NCBI GenBank assembly: GCA_017654935.2
Contig: CM065699.1
Span: 62,501-126,500 of the forward strand
Direction: 5' to 3'
Length of the DNA stretch: 64,000 bases
From: Phymorhynchus buccinoides
Taxonomy: Eukaryota; Mollusca; Gastropoda; Neogastropoda; Raphitomidae
In this document: positions 22,938 to 32,469 of the stretch, one piece after another
Numbering within the stretch: the first letter of the stretch is position 1
Layout: every line of letters starts with the position of its first letter
Notes under the pieces: generated by a model
Told to the model about the DNA's origin: nothing
Seen by the model: the letters and a program-made list of their open reading frames with translations, nothing else
The model's database searches: none
Position numbers and translations under genes: made by a program

Positions 22938-24935
22938 TTAAGAATGGAGTGATCCCCCTCCAGCCGGAGGGGGAACACCCGACAGTGACTTCGATTTCCT
23001 AGCTGGGTTGCTCGAAATGCCACACATCTTTTCTGCCATGTTCCATAGTGTTCCGCCTCTATTGATTGGAATTGGAGTCTTTTGCCCTACTAGTGGGAAC
23101 AGTAGTGTCAGACTTTCAATAATGAGTTGGGGTTTAGCTGTTTCTCTAGCTTTTTCAAAGCCTATCAGGAAATTTGTCAGCTGTTTTTCGTCTAAGGACT
23201 GAGCCTTTGAGCTGGGGCTACTCTGAGTGGATTTAGAGCTTTGAATTAGTGATCCTGTATCATTTAGTTTATTTGTTGTCATTGTCATTCGTTCCATATG
23301 TTTTGTCAAGTTATCTGATAAGTCCTGGATTTGTTTTTGAATTTGTGTTTGGATTCCATTTAGTTGTCTTGCAACTTCTTCCGCTACACTTTTTTCAAAT
23401 TTCTTATCTTGTTCTTTTTTCTGGAAGACAGATTGGGCTTTTAGGAGTGATTGTTTAACGTCACGAATGGTTTCTTTTTGGATTGAATTTGAGGGGATGA
23501 TGACAGTCTCCTCTGAGTTTGTTTGTTCTTTTCTAGAGATTTGACTTGGGTTGTTTTTGTTTTCTATGGGTCTTTGGTTATTTCGTTTGAGGGCTGAGGC
23601 ATAGGTTTTTGGGTTTTCAGTTACTTTAGGATGGGAATCTTGTCTCCAAAATGTATCAAGAACGATGGGGGGGGATGGGAGAGGTTGTTTTTTCTCAGCT
23701 TGTTGTTTTTCTTGTTCTATTTTAGCTCTTCGAATAGCTTCAGCATAGGTGATATATGTTTCTCCACGGATTCTGTTAGCTTTGAGGCGGATTTGAAACT
23801 GGGGGCAGCCCTGGTAGGCGGCAGAGTGGGCTCCCCCACAGTTGATACATTTGAATGTTTCACTTGTGCAGTCTTTAGCTAGGTGGTCTATTTGTGAACA
23901 TCTTGGACATGTAATTTTTTTAGCGTGGCACTGACTTGCCAGGTGTCCGAAACGTGAGCACTTATGGCATCTGCGAACTGGTGCCACATATGGGTGCACC
24001 ATGAAGTCTTCAGTGTCTATTGTGACAATTTTTGGCAGAGTAGTTGAGTGGAAAGTTATTTTGATGGCTTTGGATGGAGTGCCGTCTTTGTTATTGAGAC
24101 GACTGATTTTGTGAGCCTTATCTACATAGGGAAGTAGTTCTTGTGGGTCTACCATTGTGTCAATGCCTTTTATGACTCCTTCTGTTGTAGCTATTGGTTT
24201 AGTGCACTTGATGTTTATGCCAACCAGAGTTGTTTTCTTTAGTAGTTGATCCTGTTGTTTGGCTGAGGAGCAGCCTATTAGCCATTTGTGATTGCCTAAT
24301 GATCATTGTGAGATGATCGGCCCTAGTGTCTGTCTCCAAACTTTGACATTTGTGGCAGGGCCCAAGCCCCCGTATGTACAGGAGCCGGTCCCTAGATCTT
24401 CCATGATAACTGGAAATTTGAGGAACAATGGTGGTGGTTGTTCTTGGTTTGTTTTTCTTGATTGTTTTTTCCACATTGGAACTGACTTTGGGGAGGTTCT
24501 GTCATTAGACTTTGTTTGTTGTAGTTTTTCTTCTGTGTTTTGATTTGTGACGCTGTCTTCTAGAGTTATTTCTTCACGAAGAGTGTTATCTAGAGAGTGC
24601 ATTTCAGCATCTACTGTGTTTTTGTTTGGTGATTTAGCCTTTGCTTGATCCAAAGGAATTTGTCTGGGAGTCGAGCTCAATGGGCTTTTGCCTTCCATAG
24701 AGTTTTTAGGCTTTTTGTTTTCTCCTTCGTTAAGAGGAGAAGATGGGTCTGAGGGGGTTCGTTGACCTCTACTTCTTTTTCTAGGAGTGTTCCGTTCGGA
24801 TTCTGAGGGTAGTGTAAAAAACACCCCTTCACTATTTGAATCTTCATCACATGATGATTCTGAGATCCATTCTTCATTTTCTGTACTATCTGATTTAGAA
24901 CCCCACTTTGGGGTGGTCTGTTTACTCATTGTCAA
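22938..24935 (-). pseudogene. I-type LINE ORF1 (gag-like, three zinc knuckles), one nonsense codon
   Basis: One reading frame of 665 codons is broken only by TGA at codon 211 (24303-24305); no frameshift separates the two halves. The N-terminal third is acidic, serine-rich and likely disordered. The middle, around KWLIGCSSAKQQDQLLKKTT, fits the RRM-like part of I-type gag proteins. Three CCHC knuckles follow: CHKCSRFGHLASQC (about 323-336), CPRCSQIDHLAKDC (343-356) and CINCGGAHSAAYQGC (363-377). A glutamine- and lysine-rich tail has coiled-coil character. The protein would coat the element RNA. It ends 62 bp before ORF2. The single TGA may be a real nonsense mutation or an assembly error. Confidence 0.88.
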
Positions 24936-26236
24936 ATTTTCCGTTATGTCAAGAGCTTATCAGTTATTTTATTGTTTTTTAGAGGTTAATTTATTTATAA
25001 CTTCTTTTAGTATTATGTTTTTAAGAATACTGTAAGAAAGGGAGCTATCTTTACTTTATGTAATCCCAAAAAAACGGTAGTCACAAGTCCTAAGAATCTT
25101 AAAACTAATAGAATAAACCGGAGGCCAAAGACCTTTGCACGGTTAAAATCCTATTTTGTAAGTAAAACCTAGTTAAGAGACGGAAGAAAGAATCAAAGAT
25201 GGCGGAAAAAAGGGGAGGTTGAATGAGCCGACCCCCAATGAACACTTAACTCGAGTAGGAGTGACGCGAAGTCTGAAAGAGGTCAGACTTTCCGGCCCTA
25301 AATGAGGACTAAATTACGGGAAGAAAATGAACCTTTTTAATCGTTAGTCTGATAAAGCAGCCTAGCAACGAGTTAGGTAACGGGTGAAATTTATATTTTA
25401 TGTAAGAGAAAGGCCTAGCGGTTTTATCCTACCAAATTATACCTAGTAGTTTTTAGGATATGAATTTAAGTAGATTTAAAGAAGGAAGGTGTAAAGTTAG
25501 GTTTTCTAATAGAGAGAAAGACGTAGCAAAGAGGACGATTCCTATTGTTTAAAGGCCTACATAATCTAGTTTTAGTTTGCTCGCACACAAACTCCTCCAA
25601 CAAATTAGGAGGCTGGCGAGAACCCTATCAGAGTGAGAAAAGCTACCTATCAAGAACCTATTCTATGTAGTCCGTACCCACCGGCACAAAAGGCCTACGA
25701 GTGGGGGGATGACAGAGTGTGGAACGACGAGAGTCGGGAAAAAAAAAGATAGTGGAGGAAGGAAAAATGAAAAACCAGAGAAAACTAGCTAGCTAGAGGT
25801 CCTAGGCCCTAAGAATACTACTTTTGTAGTATGTCCTACAACCCTAGCTGGATAGTCGAATAAAACATCGAACTATCAAAATAAATTAAAAAAACAAAAA
25901 CCTAGTGCCCTATTTATGCTCACGGAATGAAAGTCCCTGAAGGATGAACGGTTGGCGAAGAGCAGAGTTGAGTTGTGGCAGTTAGCAGACTTGAGGGAGG
26001 AACATGGAGTGGGACAGAATCCACACTCCACTTCGGCGGCAGCTCATCCGCTGTGCCCGCTCCCGAAATGTAGAGATGTTCAGATGAGATCTCAGCAAGG
26101 CAGAGGCAGCAACCGTAGGCCGGAAGCGCAGTCGTTCAATCGAAGATGAAGGTAGTAGTAGTTGGTCGTTGCTCCCTTTCTTTCTCTCAAGTACACCAGC
26201 AGCGTAGGTGTGTCGGTCCGCAGATCCTATGATCGG
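24936..26236 (-). promoter_or_regulatory. LINE 5' UTR, presumed internal promoter region
   Basis: This is non-coding sequence upstream of ORF1 on the minus strand. A ~400-bp part (about 25520-25920) has a close relative in opposite orientation at 31950-32415. They share, among others, TAGGGCACTA, GCTAGGGTYGTAGGAC, CCCCCCACTCGTAGGC and GCCAGCCTCCTAAWTTGTTG. Conservation between copies suggests a real functional leader. Promoter activity is inferred, as I-type LINEs carry internal promoters. Confidence 0.55.
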
Positions 26237-26607
26237 TGACAGAACTCGACGAACTCAAGCTTAAGTATGACCTTTAAGTTTCAGAGACTCAAATTTGATT
26301 GGGTCAAACACTTAAGCCAATGAAAACTAAGCTTGATATAGCGTGATGTAGGACACAATCCGCAATTCAAGAAATTGCCAAACCCCCTAGACTAAAGACA
26401 AGAAGAAACAGATTTCGTATAGAAACTTGAAAACTGAGAAAGAAAAAGATTGTCTCTAACACGGTCACCAAAATTAACACAGTAGCGAGAGAAACTTGAT
26501 AGACAAAACCTGATATCCATTTCATGGCAGACAGAGAACTAGCCTAGGCCAAAGTAAATAAGAGAAAAATGATATAGTATACACACGTTATAAAGTGACC
26601 TGTGACA
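26237..26607 (-). mobile_element. Gypsy-like LTR, proximal part, with adjacent polypurine tract
   Basis: On the minus strand a G-rich run (TGTGGGGGGTT, 26608-26618) is followed by TGTCACAGGTCACTTTATAA, a typical polypurine tract and LTR start with a TATA-like motif. The LTR runs to the LINE insertion site CGAGTTCTGTCA and appears to continue beyond the LINE stack at 13991. On 26621-27361 I see only short frames of no recognisable type; it is probably the element's internal region between pol debris and LTR. Confidence 0.5.
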
Positions 26608-27361
26608 AACCCCCCACACAAGGGCAAATCCCCTGGTTTGACCCTAAACAATAAACAGGTAACTTTACTATAATAGTTGACCGTGAACAACAACTACACC
26701 CCTTTACAAGCTAACAATATGAACTTTGAACCAATAGAACACCCGATTTCAACTCCAACCTGAACGACAGTGATCCAAAAACGACACCACATCCATCTGA
26801 TGAGGATACTGGCTACCCAGTTAGTTGGAAGATCCCAGGGACAACTACAAAACAGAACACAGGATGTTTCCTCTCCCTTGCGCTTCCGCAAAGTGTCGAC
26901 AGAACCTCCCACACCGAAATAACACTGACTTAGTTACTGAAGGACCGTAAACTTTAGGACACTTTTGCCCAGAAACGATTACTCACTCCACGAAACTCCA
27001 AGGATCCCAGAGAGAACCTGTTGAACTGCCTGGCGACCAGCACGATCCCAAATATGTGTCAAAAGACACTACTTCTCGAAGGCACCTGACCCTTATAGCA
27101 AAGAAAATCCGATCCCACAATCGGGACAACTCCACTAGCAGAATACCTAAGACTCCAACGACTGAAACAGTCAACAACACCGCAACAAGACTAACAAATA
27201 ACACGACACTGGAATGAAAACAGTAACTACCAGGAAAGTCCACATGCCGCCCATAACTAGCTAAGCTATAAACTGTCCCTATCCTATCCCTAACGCTCAC
27301 TACAGTCATACACAATCTTCCTACAGTCTTGCTTCAGTCATTCTAGGTTCCAGAACGCCTC

Positions 27362-28111
27362 TCACTGCCTGCTGAGAAAGTCAGCTGCCACATTCTCGCT
27401 CCCAGGGATGACTCCCATGATGAAGCGAAACGGCTGCAGCCGCAGTGCCCATCTTGTGATACGTCCGCTGGCTGACTTGACTCTTTCCAGGTACTGCAGA
27501 GGTGAGTGGTCCGTTTGCACGGTGAATTCTGTCCCGTACAGGAACTGGCCGAAATGCTATACCCCCCACACAAGTGCCAAGCACTCTTGCTCGATGGTCG
27601 GGTAGTTCCTCTCTGCTGGTAGTAGCTTCCTGCTGGCGCATGCTACAGGCCGGAGCTCTACTTTTGACGACTGTTCGCTGGCACTTCGCACAGGACTGGA
27701 CGTATCTCCTGATGTCACTACATATTCCAGGCCAATAAAAATGCGGAAACACTCTCGCCTTGGTCCTGATGCCTCCCATGTGCCCGGCTAACGGTACATC
27801 GTGTGCCATGGACAGCACTGCTGTCCGGAGTGCTCTCGGCACACACACTTGCTTGGTCGTCTTCTTCTCGTTCTGGAACACCCTCATCAGGACGCCCTTG
27901 CAACACTGGAACTTGATGGTAGTGTTCCTTCTAGTGGTGACCCGATGTGAATCTGCTGCTTCCCTAGCCAAACGGAGCATCGGGTCTTCCTGCTGATGGT
28001 GGACAAGCTCGTCACGAGTGGTATCTAGCATGCTCGTGTACAGGGACAAGGGCTTGGCCTCCTTCTCCATCCTTTCACGCTGACCCCTGGTCTGGACTGC
28101 AGCCACCAACT
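27362..28111 (-). pseudogene. Gypsy pol fragments in permuted order (integrase zinc finger, then RNase H)
   Basis: On the minus strand the frame from 28118 encodes an integrase HHCC-type zinc-binding domain (AHDVPLAGHMGGIRTKARVF... FYWPGICSDIRRYVQSCAKC). At about 27660 the reading passes, one frame over, into the Gypsy RNase H C-terminus. The first part reads RKLLPAERNYPTIEQECLA, then LVWGV, a stop, and HFGQFLYG. The second part reads TDHSPLQYLERV and PGSENVAADFLSRQ, and ends at a TGA (27362-27364). In intact Gypsy pol the RNase H precedes integrase, so this is a rearranged, dead fragment. It directly abuts the LTR copy starting at 28112. Confidence 0.8.
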
Positions 28112-28716
28112 CATTCATTTAATTTAGAAATATTTAAGAATATTTTTACACATTCACACCTTAAATTTAACTATGCACATATCACAGTGTAAACCTGAAA
28201 ATTCGGTTCGGCAAACCAACTACATTTACTCAACATTTTCTCCCCTAAACTGACAATTTCCCTAGACATGACTAGTAAGTTTTTTAACCTAGGAAATGAC
28301 TCATGTCATAGGGTTTTTTTCTATGCCTACTCTGACACCCTATTCCTATCACACCCTATCACCAAGACAGCTCACTACTGCCTCTGTTCTTTCCCGTAAA
28401 AATTAAACCAAATCCTAACTGAATGCCGAAATAAACCAGTTACACACCTAAAAGTCGGAGGAAAATGCAGCACGCTTGCGGCTTCCTGAAACCCTCTCAA
28501 CCAGACTGCTAGGCTCCCTCAGTTGGACCACAGCAAAAAGGCCCTCTTCAGCTCAACACGACCCGTCTTCTCGTCTGCTGGCCCCCAGTTCACGCAGACA
28601 GCATGGTTTCTTCTTTTGAATCGATGCTGGTTATTGCGACCGTTCACCCCACAATATCGAATTTGAAGTGAACTACAGCTTCCTCTTGACTGGTTAGGAA
28701 CGAAATATAATTTATA

Positions 28717-30169
28717 AGCTATCCACAAAAAGTTAAGGATCACTTGCAAACTAATTCATAACTTTCCAAATAAGAAAGCCAATGCGTTGAATTTTGGCCA
28801 ACATTTAATTCAATGCTTTAGTGATAACGATACACAATTGCCTTCAATTTCGAGCAATCGTTTGGTCTGTACATTTGATCAAAGTGGGTACGTATCGAAA
28901 TTTGATTTCCCAAAGTCATTGAAATCACAAGACAGGGCATTCTGATGCTCCCAAAAGTTCAGTAATGCGTGTATCCGCCATGGCTGTTCTGGCACTCGAC
29001 GCAGCGAGTCCTCATGGAGTTGACCAGGGTGGTGAAGATCCTCTGTGGAAGCGCCTGCCACTCAGCCTGCAGCATCTGGTAGAGGTGCTGGGCATCCCTG
29101 GGAGGGGGGTGGTTGCTCCTCACTTTGCGATCCAGCTCATCCCAGAGGTTCTCAATCGGGTTGAGATCGGGACTGCATGCTGGCCACTCCATTCTGTTGA
29201 CTCCAGACTGCTGCAGGAAGTCGTTGACCACCCTTGCCCTGTGGGGGCGAGCGTTGTCATCCTGGTAGACAGCCGGCGGTCCCATCTGCTGCAGTGTAGG
29301 CACAGCCAGCGGTCGAAGGATCTCATCCCGGTATCGGAGGCCAGTCAGGTTACCCTGTACATGATACAAGGGTGTTCTGTGGTGAAGGCTGAAGGCCCCC
29401 CAGACCATTACAGAACCTCCACCAAAGGCCACCTTTTCTTGGACAGTGGCGTCAATAAAGCGTTCCCCTGGGCGCCTCCAGACCCTCAGTCGGCCGTCGT
29501 TGTGGTTCAGGGTGAAGCGTGATTCATCACTGAACAGGACCTGGGACCATTGCTGACGTGTCCACCTCACGTGACGTCTGCAGAAGGCGCGGCGTGCTGC
29601 CCTATGGGCTGGAGTTAAGCGTGGCCGTACAGCTGGGCGACGAGAACGGAGGTTAAACCCATGAAGGCGGTTCATTGAATCAGTCTGACAATGACCGAGA
29701 TGGACACCTGAAGTCGCCTGGCCACTTCTCGCTTGGGAACACCATCTTGGAACCATGCAACAGCTCGTCCCCTATCCAACTCGCTCAATTTTCGTCGTGG
29801 AGGCATTGTCAAATCAGGCCTAATACTGGTGGTATGTCTTCTTATAAAGCCAAGCAAGAGACAGCATCTCACACATAAACAGCAGTGCTTGCACGTGCAT
29901 AATGGTTTTTCCATCTGGCTTGTGCAATGTGTTCATGCAGAACGATCCAAAACAAGGTCCTTTTTTCGCAAGTTTCCGCTTTTTCTTTTGCTGCCCAGCT
30001 CAGTAATAGAGAATCACGTGCAATGTTTCCACTAACACAACATCGCCCACTTACAGCTGAACAAGAATTCATAACAATTTGGCTTGACTGAGAAAAAAAT
30101 AACAGGAGCGAACGGAGTTTATTGCGCACCTGTTTTCTCATAGTGATCCTTAACTTTTTGTGAGTAGTG
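28717..30169 (-). mobile_element. Tc1/mariner transposon with TA duplication
   Basis: Terminal inverted repeats of about 28 bp with four mismatches share CACAAAAAGTTAAGGATCAC. TA flanks both sides (28715-28716 and 30170-30171). The homologous LTR copy at 13911-13927 shows the uninterrupted site ATAATTTATATTTGGCA, which proves both boundaries. The element is 1453 bp, a normal Tc1 length minus about 0.2 kb. Confidence 0.95.
28959..29806 (-). pseudogene. Tc1 transposase, internally deleted
   Basis: The start MPPRRKLSELDRGRAVAWFQ at 29806 and the first helix-turn-helix (REVARRLQVSISVIVRL) are followed near 29675 by an abrupt jump. The frame shifts to RLHGFNLRSRRPAVRPRLTP. The second helix-turn-helix and the GRPR-like linker, about 60-70 residues, are missing. 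The catalytic core is complete: DESRF, DDNARPH and SPDLNPIENLWDEL, with 34 residues between the second Asp and the Glu (DD34E, Tc1 family). The C-terminus is present. The deletion plus frameshift should abolish specific DNA binding. Its ends could still be mobilised in trans. Confidence 0.92.
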
Positions 30170-30711
30170 TATTTGGCACAGAGGGATACAAGAATCGAAA
30201 GTTTCCCTCTGCGCAATGAACAGTAAAATAAGCTGACAGAACTTGAACTCTTTTTTTAATTTTATTTTAATTAAGGCTTTACACCCTCTTCGACCTATTG
30301 GCCATGTGGGGCATTGGGTTTTTACTGTTGATGAAAAAAGGAGGGGGGGGGGGGGGTGATCCTGGGGGGGGGGGGGGGGGGTATAAAATTAGCTTCTTAC
30401 TTTTACTTTTGGCTGACTCCAGGCTCGCATTTAACAAACTGTCAGTTAAAATCTAAGTAAAATGTTACACGAGCTATGGCTAAAATTTCCAGCACCACAA
30501 TTTAAAATTGAATTTTTATTATTAAAAACTTTTAAAATATCATGTAAGGTCTGCTAAAAATTTGAAAAAAAACTATACAAAACATATTTATTTATTATCA
30601 TTCTGGTGTTTCGATAAAATTCTATAAAAGTGAGTGTAGAGTTCTTTATGATTTGCTGAAAATGTGTGTTTTATAAAAAAAAAAAAAAAAAAAAATAAAA
30701 AAAAGTGTACT

Positions 30712-30786
30712 GGGCCAGATTCGAACCCACGATCTTTAGTGTGTGTGTGTGTGCAGTGTCTGAACCTCTCGGCTGTTGCATTTAGC
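30712..30786 (-). repeat. tRNA-like / SINE-head sequence with T-run
   Basis: On the minus strand AGCCGAGAGGTTCAGACAC resembles a type-2 tRNA A box. GTGGGTTCGAATCTGGCCC is a good B box (GGTTCGANTC), followed by a long T-run that could terminate Pol III. A (CA)n replaces the anticodon region, so no functional tRNA fold is expected. It may be a tRNA pseudogene or a SINE head captured in the LINE 3' UTR. Confidence 0.5.
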
Positions 30787-31024
30787 TATTATGTACATGA
30801 AAATGTATCTTTTTAACTACTACCACAGGGGGGGGGGATCCTATCTAAAACGTAAGACTCCGTCTTCCCGTAATTACTGTGGAGTGTAAGGAATCAAAAA
30901 TATTAATTTTAATTATATACATATATACACCTGACATGCCTATGTACAACCGTTTATTCCGTGGTAAAATATATACATTATTAATCAAACCGAGGTAAAA
31001 GAATAAATGTAGGCAACGCCCGCA

Positions 31025-31440
31025 TGTCTTTATAATTACATGTTTTATCACAGAGGATTTTACTTTGATGGTGGGGCCGAGGTAAAACGGAGATATACGT
31101 GCATTAGACCGGCGTGTCTTTATAATTACATGTTTTATCACAGAGGATTTTACTTTGATGGTGGGGCCGAGGTAAAACGGAGATACGTGCATTAGACCGG
31201 CGTGTCTTTATAATTACATGTTTTATCACAGAGGATTTTACTTTGATGGTGGGGCCGAGGTAAAACGGAGATACGTGCATTAGACCGGCGTGTCTTTATA
31301 ATTACATGTTTTATCACAGAGGATTTTACTTTGATGGTGGGGCCGAGGTCAAACGGAGATACGTGCATTAGACCGGCGTGTCCATTCTGTTACTGTTCTT
31401 AACATAGCGGTTTTTACTTTAATGGTGGGGCCGAGGTGGA
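31025..31440. repeat. 88-90 bp tandem repeat, about 4.5 units
   Basis: Units begin TGTCTTTATAATTACATG at 31025, 31115, 31203 and 31291, with a diverged partial unit from 31379. Each contains GATGGTGGGGCCGAGGT and ACGTGCATTAGACCGGCG. Confidence 0.95.
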
Positions 31441-31489
31441 TGATGTAAAAGTAGGCTAAAATGGCGGCTGGGGAGCCTTTCCGGCCTAT

Positions 31490-32415
31490 GTTGCGTTTCA
31501 TAGACGCACATACGATTGGTTGAGGCCGAGCAGAGGGATCAATAGTGCGTTGAAAATGTTTGTGTCGCCATCATGATTCAGATCATCATTCATCACTTCG
31601 ACTTTGGCCAGCGAACCGAGAGGGAGCCTTTGTTGAGAGCCTTGGAAAGAAAGGAGAATTTTTTCTACCCTCACTACAACACAGTACGGCGGCTGCTTGA
31701 CAGAAGAGAGGACATCATCACCATTCTTTGGGCCCCTTCTGCCAGCACCGCCGCACGACAACAGACAATACATGACGACCATTCCATGTATGTGTCCTAC
31801 GATGGATCGTCATCTTCGTTGAGCTTTGCTCCGAACTTTGGACCCTGAGGAGGATCCAGGACCATCTTCTTTGACCACTATCTTCCACCTCTGTCTCCAC
31901 CAACGACGTCTTCCACTGCTCTTCACTTCACGTCGTTGGATCTATCTAAAGTGAGCATCAATAGGGCACTAAGGTTTTGTTTTTTTCATTTGTTTTGACA
32001 GCACGATGTGTTATTCGTCTGTCTAGTTGCTAGGGTCGTAGGACGTGCCACAAAAATGGTATCCCTGGGAGGACTGCGCTGGCCACCCGAGCCCTTGCAC
32101 AGCAGGACTCCCAGGTTTAGGGACTAGGTCCATAGCAAGCTAGTTTTTCACTGATTTTTCCACGTTTACATCTTTCCTCCACTATCTTTTTTTTTCGACA
32201 CTCGTGTGTCGTTCTCGTCGGTCTTTCCAAACCCCCCACTCGTAGGCTTTTTGCCGGTGGGATCGGTACTCATAGCATAGATTCTATAGGGTAGTTCCTC
32301 TTTCTCTAGGGTTGTTTTGTTTTTGCCAGCCTCCTAAATTGTTGGAGGAGCTTGTGTGCAAGCCTAACAACTTAAATAGCTTAGTGTAGGTCTTTATAAA
32401 ATATTAGGAACATAG
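31490..32415 (+). mobile_element. Inverted LINE 5'-UTR fragment
   Basis: From about 31951 to 32415 the plus strand matches the minus strand of 25920-25520, the 5' UTR of LINE copy 3. It is thus opposite in orientation to all surrounding LINE pieces. The stretch 31490-31950 is upstream sequence with only weak similarity to 26000-26150 (minus). It has an open frame (31573-31848) that I do not recognise. Confidence 0.65.
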
Positions 32416-32469
32416 GAATCTTTTTCTCTTAAGTTTGGGGATGGAGAGGTGGGGGGGGGGGGGGGATGG

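Larger units (their letters stand above)
18601..26236 (-). mobile_element. I-type LINE copy 3, apparently full length, 12-bp target duplication
   Basis: The 7.6-kb element is bounded by perfect TGACAGAACTCG copies (18589-18600 and 26237-26248). On the minus strand it has a 1.3-kb 5' UTR, ORF1 (22938-24935), a 62-bp gap, ORF2 (19063-22875, uninterrupted) and a ~460-bp 3' UTR ending AAAGAGGACGTAAAA plus a short tail. Intact ends and ORF2 suggest a relatively recent insertion. However, one stop codon breaks ORF1, and an expected endonuclease Glu is absent from ORF2. Confidence 0.85.
28112..30242 (-). mobile_element. Second Gypsy-like LTR copy, split by Tc1
   Basis: 28112-28716 and 30170-30242 together match 13283-13991 almost base for base, with a few small indels. 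The copy ends at AAGCTGACAGAAC (30230-30242), exactly where an I-type LINE 3' end begins. The Tc1 element at 28717-30169 interrupts it; the 13-kb copy is the empty site. Confidence 0.85.
30243..31489 (-). mobile_element. I-type LINE copy 4, 3' UTR sequence
   Basis: The minus-strand 3' terminus reads GAAGAGGGTGTAAAGCC plus an A/T-rich tail, directly followed by GTTCTGTCAGCTT. The region contains G homopolymers (30343-30380), an A-rich run (30676-30712), a tRNA-like segment and an 88-bp tandem repeat. The part 30785-30985 recurs at 32488-32690 (both minus-oriented LINE 3' UTRs). Confidence 0.65.

Noticed and set aside
29672..29914. Cys-rich 36-residue N-terminal extension of the Tc1 transposase
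   Set aside because: Tc1 proteins of this type start MPPRR; the upstream codons are the element's 5' UTR.
31699..31707. TGACAGAAG as a sixth LINE target site
   Set aside because: The last base differs from TGACAGAAC and no LINE terminus could be placed there.
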